Part shown: piece by piece, positions 58,620 to 64,000 of the stretch
Position numbering within the stretch: the first letter of the stretch is position 1
How the letters are laid out: every line of letters begins with the position of its first letter
Origin: Paenibacillus rhizosphaerae
GTDB taxonomy: Bacteria > Bacillota > Bacilli > Paenibacillales > Paenibacillaceae
Reading direction: 5' to 3'
Length of the DNA stretch: 64,000 nt
Assembly: GCF_014192015.1 (NCBI RefSeq)
Contig: NZ_JACHXJ010000004.1
Span: 1-64,000, forward strand
Position numbers and translations under genes: made by a program
Notes under the pieces: generated by a model
The model's input: the letters and a program-made list of their open reading frames with translations, nothing else
Told to the model about the DNA's origin: nothing
The model's database searches: none

Positions 58620-59482
58620 TCGTCTTGACTCCCCCCCGCACACATTTCCGTGATGTAGGACACCAGTTGGTCCTCTTTATACATGCTTTGCGTCCGATGT
58701 CCGGCAAATCTTTTCTCGAATTGATCTAAGAAACGAAGCAGGGGAGTTTTCACAAAGCCGATGGGTTCAAGTTCCCGCCAGCGCAAACGAATTTCTGAAG
58801 GATGGAGATCAGCGTACAATCGGCCTTGTTCCACCACAAGGATCCGGTCGGAGTACTCCATCGCTTCTTCAAGCCGATGTGTGATGTAACAAACGGTTAT
58901 GCCCTTTTTCAAATGAATCTGCTTGATGCAGGCGAGGATATATAGGCGCTCCAGACTGTCCAGGCCGGCCGTCGGCTCATCGAGGACTAAAATGTTCGGC
59001 TCTGCGGCCAACACACCGGCGAGAGCTATCCGGCGTAATTCACCACCGCTGATTTGAAAGGGGGATGCGTTCTTATATCGTTCACTGCACAAGCCGACCA
59101 CCTCTAGGTATTGCTGAACCCTCTCGTTCATCCCCTCATCTGTAAGCCCCAAATGCCCCAACCCGGCAGCGATATGGTTAAATACGGTGTCTTCCGTGAC
59201 TTGGTGCTCGGGATATTGCGGCAAATAACCAAGGGCCCTCCAAGCCCGGCGGCGGTTGGGCTTTTTATTCATATCGTATGGTCCGACCTTGACGTGACCC
59301 GAGGCAGCGTGAAGCAAACCGCAAATCAATTGCACCAACGTCGTCTTTCCACTTCCGTTTACCCCCATCACCGCAACAAATTGGCCTGATGGGATGCTGA
59401 GTGAAATTCCCTCCAGAGCTGTCTTTGTATAAGGGGTTTTCGGGGAATAAACACCGGTTACACGTTCTAAATGAATATCCAT
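58601..59482 (-). CDS. ecfA2: ECF transporter ATP-binding protein EcfA2
   Basis: 293 aa from ATG 59482 (GGTGGAG upstream; GTG 59488 possible). Walker A GVNGSGKTT near 42-50, Q-loop LGYLPQYPEHQV, signature ISGGELRR near 148, Walker B ILVLDEPTAGLD, His in YITHRLEEA. Second of two ATPases that form the EcfA heterodimer. Confidence 0.93.
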   Translation of the reverse strand: MDIHLERVTGVYSPKTPYTKTALEGISLSIPSGQFVAVMGVNGSGKTTLVQLICGLLHAASGHVKVGPYDMNKKPNRRRAWRALGYLPQYPEHQVTEDTVFNHIAAGLGHLGLTDEGMNERVQQYLEVVGLCSERYKNASPFQISGGELRRIALAGVLAAEPNILVLDEPTAGLDSLERLYILACIKQIHLKKGITVCYITHRLEEAMEYSDRILVVEQGRLYADLHPSEIRLRWRELEPIGFVKTPLLRFLDQFEKRFAGHRTQSMYKEDQLVSYITEMCAGGSQDECNGFD

Positions 59483-59484
59483 GA

Positions 59485-60276
59485 TCACTCCACCGATTCA
59501 AGCCATGACTCCATGTCCCAATTTGCCGCGATGTCGCGCATACGAGTCCTAAAAGGAGGACGAAGCCGGCAATCCTGAAAAATGGAAGATTGCTTAACAG
59601 CCTCCAGCGGCGAACCGTCATAACGGATGCCGCCTTCATGCATCATAACGAGGCGATTACCATGAAACATGTCTTCCACCTCCTGAGTGACGACAATAAT
59701 TGTGCAGCCTTTTTGATGGAGGTCGGCCATCAGCGCATACAGCTGTTGTGCGCTTTTGGCATCCAGCATCGAGGCGGGTTCGTCGAACAGGATGATCCGG
59801 GGCTGCATGACAAGAACGCCGGCGATCGCCAGCTTCTGCTTCTCTCCGCCGGACAGAAGATGGGGAGGGGAGTCCTGCTTGTCGTGCAGCCCGAGTACGT
59901 TCCAAACCTCCTGGCACCGGGATGCGATTTCGTCTCGAGGGAAGCCTAAGTTATCTAATCCAAATGACGTATCCTCCTCAACGGTGATCCCTACGATTTG
60001 GTTTTCGGCGTTTTGAAAGACCATACCGACTTCTTTTCGAATATCGATGAATTTCTCGGGGTCACTTGCCGACATACCGCAAACGATGACTTCTCCCTTG
60101 GTAGGCTGAAGTAGACCATTCATTAAACGAATGAATGACGATTTGCCCGAGCCGTTCGCACCGATGATGGTTACCCAGTCTCCTTCGTCAATATGAATGT
60201 TGATTTCACGAAGTACCCAAGGCTGGTGTGAATCGTATCGCAGCCATACGTCTGTTAACGAAAGCACAGGCTTCAT
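59485..60276 (-). CDS. ecfA1: ECF transporter ATP-binding protein EcfA1
   Basis: 263 aa from ATG 60276 (GGGGGGCT upstream); the open frame to 60396 has no better start. Walker A GANGSGKSS near 38-46, Q-loop MVFQNAENQIVG, signature LSGGEKQKLAIAG, Walker B IILFDEPASMLD; the switch position reads VTQEVEDM, with Gln where His is common. Same subfamily trait is seen in some EcfA1. Operon head. Confidence 0.92.
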   Translation of the reverse strand: MKPVLSLTDVWLRYDSHQPWVLREINIHIDEGDWVTIIGANGSGKSSFIRLMNGLLQPTKGEVIVCGMSASDPEKFIDIRKEVGMVFQNAENQIVGITVEEDTSFGLDNLGFPRDEIASRCQEVWNVLGLHDKQDSPPHLLSGGEKQKLAIAGVLVMQPRIILFDEPASMLDAKSAQQLYALMADLHQKGCTIIVVTQEVEDMFHGNRLVMMHEGGIRYDGSPLEAVKQSSIFQDCRLRPPFRTRMRDIAANWDMESWLESVE

Positions 60277-60395
60277 TGCTGAGCCCCCCATTTTTTCAAA
60301 CCATCGTTTATCATGTATATTCCGATCCCGTTTTCCATAGAAGGGGATTTCAGGTACGCCCTGACGCCATATTCGTTTCGACTTGCTTATGAACA

Positions 60396-60422
60396 TAAAA
60401 CCCCGCTCATTGTGCGGGGTCT
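60396..60422 (-). terminator. Terminator of the 60407-60829 gene
   Basis: On the minus strand ACCCCGC-ACAATGA-GCGGGGTTTTA, overlapping the last codons. It separates this gene from the ECF operon. Confidence 0.8.
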
Positions 60423-60829
60423 AACGCTTCCTCATTCTTATCCGTAACTTCCTCCACCACACCGTACCGCTCCAGCGCTTTCACCGAAGCCTCCAGCATG
60501 CGTCTCTTCACATACTCTCCTTCAAGCACCCGCACCCGTTTTCTCAGGAAGCGCAGCTTGGACAGCAGAAATTCCTTCTCATTCCCCATGACGCACACCT
60601 TGACCGTGTAGGTATCGGTTTGAGCGTCAAACTGCACCTCCTTGTCAAAACAGCACAGCGCATACAGAATGCGTGACAGCTCCTGGTTATACCGCGGCAT
60701 GACTTGAACGAGCACTTCGGCTTTGCGGTTCTCCAGCGTCTCGCCGATCCGCGCCAAAATATCGCTCACCCGCTCAAGCGGCAGCTCCTGCTTGGTGACG
60801 GAGAGGATGTTATCCAGCTTCGTGTTCAT
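60407..60829 (-). CDS. Conserved-looking hypothetical protein, 140 aa
   Basis: Not recognised. Soluble, helical, charged; no signal peptide or membrane segment. Two Cys in YALCCFDKE near 57-65. The start ATG 60829 has only a weak site upstream, so it could begin elsewhere. Its own terminator and normal codon use support a real gene. Confidence 0.6.
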   Translation of the reverse strand: MNTKLDNILSVTKQELPLERVSDILARIGETLENRKAEVLVQVMPRYNQELSRILYALCCFDKEVQFDAQTDTYTVKVCVMGNEKEFLLSKLRFLRKRVRVLEGEYVKRRMLEASVKALERYGVVEEVTDKNEEALDPAQ

Positions 60830-60913
60830 GAAGGCGCCCGTTTTTCAGGGCGTGGGTGACGCGGATGCCGCACCGGTTCATGAATTCTCCTTTTCCGTAT
60901 CGATCTCATTCTA

Positions 60914-61117
60914 TTGAGCAGGCGAACCGGGTGGTTAACACGTGAACCTTACTATGAGCGCTACCATGAGCGTGTGAGCGGAAACACGCATGACACTTAT
61001 ATCACCGGATTTCTATGCCGGTACTTGCGCCATGTTCGTGCGCACGAACATAAGGAAGCGGCGGCCAATCTGCTGTTTGAGGTCGCCCAGGAGCAGGAGA
61101 TCGATCCACGGCTGTAG
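60914..61117 (+). CDS. Small hypothetical protein, 67 aa
   Basis: Not recognised. Rich in Arg, His and Glu (YYERYHERVSGN; RAHEHKEAAANLL). The start is TTG without a clear ribosome binding site, so the true start may be internal. The terminator 30 bp downstream in the same direction favours a transcribed unit. Confidence 0.4.
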   Translation: MSRRTGWLTREPYYERYHERVSGNTHDTYITGFLCRYLRHVRAHEHKEAAANLLFEVAQEQEIDPRL

Positions 61118-61148
61118 CGTTCGGTTCCACCTCTTCTAGATCAATGAG

Positions 61149-61178
61149 AAAGACCACCTCTATGGGTGGTCTTTTTAA
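61149..61178 (+). terminator. Intrinsic terminator after the small ORF
   Basis: AAAGACCACC-TCTATG-GGTGGTCTTTTT. Weaker T-run on the other strand for the arsR-type gene. Confidence 0.8.
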
Positions 61179-61219
61179 CCTGGCTGGAATACGGTCCGGT
61201 TAGGAGCCGGATGTCAGAC

Positions 61220-61549
61220 TCAATCTTCTTCTTCCTTCAAAAGTTGCTTCAAGCGCAGTATATTTGTACTCCAGAACTGGGTATAATAAGCCACCCAGTC
61301 TTGAATTTCCCTGAGCGGAGTAGCGTTCAGCCTGAATCGCGTTTCTCTGCCGACTTTCCGGTCAATGACCAATCCAGCCTCTTTCAGGATGGTCAAATGC
61401 TTGGATACCGCTGTCCGGCCCATTTGGAAATGCGGGGTCAGCTCATGAAGCGGGAGCTCCTCCGCCTCGGATAACAGACGAATCAGTCGGCGTCTTGTTG
61501 GATCAGCAACGGCGTCAAACACATCCCGGTTTTCATTGTTCTCGCTCAC
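61220..61549 (-). CDS. ArsR-family winged-helix repressor
   Basis: 109 aa from GTG 61549 (GGAGAGAGT upstream on the minus strand). Typical ArsR fold: DPTRRRLIRLLSEAEELPLHEL then HFQMGRTAVSKHLTILKEAG. No Cys metal-site motif (no ELCVCDL-type box), so it is more like the non-metal SdpR/YczG-type members. Two operator-like repeats cover its own promoter. No obvious target gene next to it. Confidence 0.88.
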   Translation of the reverse strand: MSENNENRDVFDAVADPTRRRLIRLLSEAEELPLHELTPHFQMGRTAVSKHLTILKEAGLVIDRKVGRETRFRLNATPLREIQDWVAYYTQFWSTNILRLKQLLKEEED

Positions 61550-61587
61550 AGCACTCTCTCCTAAGCCATTTTTGTCGTCTCATTGAT

Positions 61588-61634
61588 GTGACACCTTTTG
61601 GTGACAACTTCATTATAAGACACCATTTGGTGTC
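61588..61634 (-). promoter_or_regulatory. Operators and promoter of the arsR-type gene
   Basis: GACACC-ATTT-GGTGTC (61619-61634) is a perfect inverted repeat; a second, TGACACC-TTTT-GGTGACA (61589-61606), has one mismatch. Minus-strand -10 TATAAT (61617-61612) lies between them, which fits autorepression. Confidence 0.75.
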
Positions 61635-61808
61635 GTGTAAATCATGTTTTTGAAATGAGCAATGGGACCGTCGCCGGGGTATTCCGCGGATAACCATCCG
61701 CTGGTTCCCAATAACTTCTTGCCTCACTTTACGGTCCTTTTACAAACCGAATGTATACTAGACGTACAGCAGTATATAAACCATTTTACACAAAGAAAGG
61801 GTGCAGCT

Positions 61809-62438
61809 ATGGGAATTCATACGTACTTTCAATCGTTAAACGACCTCGAACGGATCATTCGTTGTCCAGGCAAGTTCAAATTTGAGGAGCACAGCGTTTC
61901 CGCCCATTCCTGGAAGGTTGTCCAGTACGCCAAAACGCTGGCCGACATTGAGGAAACCAACGGAGTTACGGTGGACTGGAAGAAGCTGTACGAAATTACT
62001 AGCAGCCATGATTACGGCGAAATTTTTATCGGGGATATTAAAACACCCGTGAAGCACCACTCCCTCGAACTGCGGGCGATGCTGCAGCAAGTGGAGGAAG
62101 GTATGGTCGCTCATTTCATTGATGAGCATATTCCATCTGAGTTTCAGCCGATTTTTCGCAGACAACTGCGCGAAGGCAAGGACGATTCCGTCGAAGGCAG
62201 AATACTCGAAGTAGCCGATAAACTGGATCAAATCTACGAGGCCTTTACAGAGCTGCAGCGCGGAAACACAGAAAAAGAGTTCATCGTCATGTATAGAGAT
62301 GCCCTTATCAAAATTAAAGGAATCAAGCTTCACTGCGTCGACTACTTTTTGGAGCATATTCTCCCCGATTTAGTCAGCGAAGGGTCCAGATCCCCGATCG
62401 ATATCGAAAAAATCACGAAAGAAGCCTTAGCCACATAA
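61809..62438 (+). CDS. HD-domain hydrolase, YfbR-like
   Basis: 209 aa from ATG 61809 (GAAAGGGTG upstream). HD superfamily metal site: His in EEHSVSAHSWKVV near 28-40, His-Asp in SSHDYGEIFIGD near 72-83, Asp in EVADKLDQIYEA near 137-148. The pattern resembles YfbR-type 5'-deoxynucleotidases, but the substrate is not proven. Confidence 0.85.
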   Translation: MGIHTYFQSLNDLERIIRCPGKFKFEEHSVSAHSWKVVQYAKTLADIEETNGVTVDWKKLYEITSSHDYGEIFIGDIKTPVKHHSLELRAMLQQVEEGMVAHFIDEHIPSEFQPIFRRQLREGKDDSVEGRILEVADKLDQIYEAFTELQRGNTEKEFIVMYRDALIKIKGIKLHCVDYFLEHILPDLVSEGSRSPIDIEKITKEALAT

Positions 62439-62724
62439 GGAATGATTGGCTCCATTGGTTGTATTCTCCTGCCTTTCAATCCTTTTGAACCTCAGTTCAC
62501 CCTCTCGTGCTTTCCAGCTTCAATAGATTTTTCCTCTCTTTTTTTAAAATATTTCCTTACATATATGCTTCGAACCAAGATGAGGCCATGCCGCTCTATG
62601 GCCACCTTCGTCAGGTCCCCACTTCTTGCACCACTTCATCAGCTTCCTCTCCCATTTAAGCTCCATTTAAATAAACGGGTTTACTCTAGGGCTATCCATT
62701 CCAGCCACAAGGAGTAAATCATCC

Positions 62725-63741
62725 ATGAACAATAAGAAAAAGAAGTCCAAACGCATTCTGCTCATCAGTCTCACGCTGTCCGTTGCCACGGTCGGCGGCA
62801 TCCTCTACGGGCTGGCCGACCGTTATTTGATCCCGCATGTGGAGGAGGTTGTTACCCAGCCCAGCACGGCAGCGGCCATATCGTCGTCTGCTTCCGGTAC
62901 GCGGTCGGCGAGTACAACGAAAACAGCTGCTACGAATACATCTACGAATACAGAACCTGCGGCATCCACGGCCTCTGCGGCAAACGCAACCTCTGACGAT
63001 TGGAACTACAAGAGCGATAACGTCGATATCTCGATCAATCAGGTGGAGACCGGTACAGGCGAGGATAAAATTACGTATTACGTCGCCGATGTTCAGCTGA
63101 AGAACGCATCCAACCTTCGGACAGCCTTCGCGGATAATTCCTTCGGCCGCAACATTACCGAGCACACCTCGGAGATTGCGTCCGGCAACAACGCCATTTT
63201 TGCCATCAACGGGGACTATTACGGGTTTCGGAATGACGGCGTCGTCATCCGTAACGGCACCTTGTACCGTGATGAGCCTGCGCGTGACGGGCTGGCGCTG
63301 TTCGGTGACGGCACGATGAAATCGTATAACGAGGAGGCGGTTTCCGCCGAGGATTTGCTGGCCCAAGGGGTAATGAATACCTTTTCGTTTGGACCGGTGC
63401 TGGTGAAAGACGGCACCGCGGTTCAGGATTTCGATAATGTCAAAATCGATACCAACTTCGGCAGCCGCACGATCGACGAGGCCAATCCGCGAACGGGAAT
63501 CGGCATCATTTCGCCGAATCATTACGTGTTTGTCGTGGTGGACGGGCGGCAGCAGAATTATTGCCGGGGCATGACGCTGAACGAGTTTGCGAATCTGTTT
63601 GAGGACCTGGGAGCAACCGAGGCCTACAACCTCGACGGCGGCGGTTCATCGACCATGTACTTTATGGGCCGGGTCGTCAACCGTCCTGGCGGCAAAGGCC
63701 AGGAACGCGGCGTCAGCGACATTATTTATGTTGGGGAATAA
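62725..63741 (+). CDS. Secreted/membrane-anchored phosphodiester glycosidase family protein (NAGPA/DUF2233)
   Basis: 338 aa. N-terminal signal anchor (~10-30) after a Lys-rich start, then a Ser/Thr/Ala-rich linker ~45-90, then the catalytic domain: INGDYYGFRNDGVVIRNG near 165-182, TFSFGPVLVKDG near 220, PRTGIGI near 255, and NLDGGGSSTM near 305. Related to enzymes that remove GlcNAc from phosphodiesters; acts outside the cell, target unknown. RBS AAGGAG. Followed 31 bp later by a glycosyltransferase gene. Confidence 0.88.
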   Translation: MNNKKKKSKRILLISLTLSVATVGGILYGLADRYLIPHVEEVVTQPSTAAAISSSASGTRSASTTKTAATNTSTNTEPAASTASAANATSDDWNYKSDNVDISINQVETGTGEDKITYYVADVQLKNASNLRTAFADNSFGRNITEHTSEIASGNNAIFAINGDYYGFRNDGVVIRNGTLYRDEPARDGLALFGDGTMKSYNEEAVSAEDLLAQGVMNTFSFGPVLVKDGTAVQDFDNVKIDTNFGSRTIDEANPRTGIGIISPNHYVFVVVDGRQQNYCRGMTLNEFANLFEDLGATEAYNLDGGGSSTMYFMGRVVNRPGGKGQERGVSDIIYVGE

Positions 63742-63772
63742 CGGACCGACGAAGCTGAAGGAGGCTACCGAC

Positions 63773-64000
63773 ATGACAACCGTATTGATTCCGGCCTATG
63801 AGCCTGACCAGAGACTGCTGCAGCTGATTGCCGACCTGAAAGTGGCCTGCCGCTGCAGGATCGTCGTGGTCGATGACGGCAGCGGGGAGGCCTATGGGGA
63901 GCTGTTTCATTCGGCCCGTGAGGCCGGCTGCATCGTGCTGACCCACGACCACAACCTCGGCAAAGGACGGTCTTTGAAGACCGGCTTCGCCTTCCTGAAG
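63773..64000 (+). CDS. Family 2 glycosyltransferase, N-terminal part (cut by window end)
   Basis: 76 codons from ATG 63773 (GAAGGAGG upstream), open to the window edge. VLIPAYEPD at 4-12 and VVVDDGSGE near 31-39 are the GT2 nucleotide-sugar motifs; NLGKGRSLKTGF near 61-72 is typical too. Probably a bifunctional GT2/GtrA type protein cotranscribed with the phosphodiester glycosidase; the rest cannot be seen. Confidence 0.85.
   Translation, partial: MTTVLIPAYEPDQRLLQLIADLKVACRCRIVVVDDGSGEAYGELFHSAREAGCIVLTHDHNLGKGRSLKTGFAFLK

Overview
The window looks like chromosomal DNA of a Paenibacillus-type Gram-positive bacterium (Bacillales). The evidence is the gene order (hprK-lgt-ppaX-yvoF; his operon; trxB; rapZ-yvcK-whiA-crh; cggR-gapA-pgk-tpiA-gpmI-eno; secG-rnr-smpB-ssrA), the strong AGGAGG-type ribosome binding sites with frequent GTG/TTG starts, sigma-A promoters, and lineage-typical proteins (copper amine oxidase-like N-terminal domain protein, YdjO-like cold protein, SIMPL-domain protein). 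It is almost entirely ordinary core genome. I see no insertion sequence, prophage, CRISPR array or defence island.

Layout. 1-1066: 3' end of a 23S rRNA gene, then eight tRNA genes and a terminator; no 5S gene lies between them. 1.1-6.9 kb: PucR-like regulator, MsmX-type sugar ABC ATPase, then hprK-lgt-ppaX-yvoF. 7.0-14.8 kb: complete histidine operon hisZGDBHAFI plus hisJ. 14.9-18.9 kb: a divergent PRPP synthetase paralogue, a TPR protein with a C-terminal HTH, and trxB. 18.9-23.8 kb: LysE-type exporter with divergent XRE-cupin regulator, then a minus-strand ABC transporter/two-component operon of the YvfRSTU kind. 24.1-28.4 kb: ROK glucokinase, rapZ, yvcK, whiA and an HPr-like protein at the crh position. 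28.6-36.6 kb: a membrane chemoreceptor, a secreted SIMPL protein, potABCD polyamine transporter, and a secreted CuAO-N/DUF3298-type protein. 36.7-38.0 kb: an apparent nrdF relic, clpP and tRNA-Arg on the minus strand. 38.2-46.2 kb: glycolytic regulon from cggR to eno, then secG. 46.4-50.4 kb: rnr, smpB, tmRNA. 50.5-56.1 kb: cold-shock gene and YdjO-like gene, nitroreductase/MarR pair, AraC/alpha-galactosidase pair. 56.3-64 kb: CDF metal transporter, a four-gene ECF transporter, small unknown genes, ArsR repressor, HD hydrolase, phosphodiester glycosidase and the start of a family-2 glycosyltransferase cut by the window end.

Carbon catabolite control is unusually visible here: HPr kinase/phosphorylase, PpaX, an HPr/Crh-like substrate, glucokinase, the shared sugar-import ATPase and the CggR-controlled glycolytic operon lie within 45 kb. 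Many regulatory sites can be read directly: a CggR operator at the expected register, paired palindromes at divergent regulator/enzyme promoters, and candidate sigma-D and ECF-sigma promoters.

No wholly new system is evident. The points most worth a second look are a 45-nt intergenic element present twice (15962-16006 and 23973-24017; 37 of 45 positions identical), the crh-locus HPr that keeps His15, an intrinsic terminator inside the cspB leader and another in the pot leader, an 86-nt hairpin between gpmI and eno, the divergent PRPP synthetase after the his operon, the nrdF relic beside an NrdR-like palindrome, and the ECF transporter with an unassigned S component. All identifications come from reading the sequence against remembered families; no database search was run.
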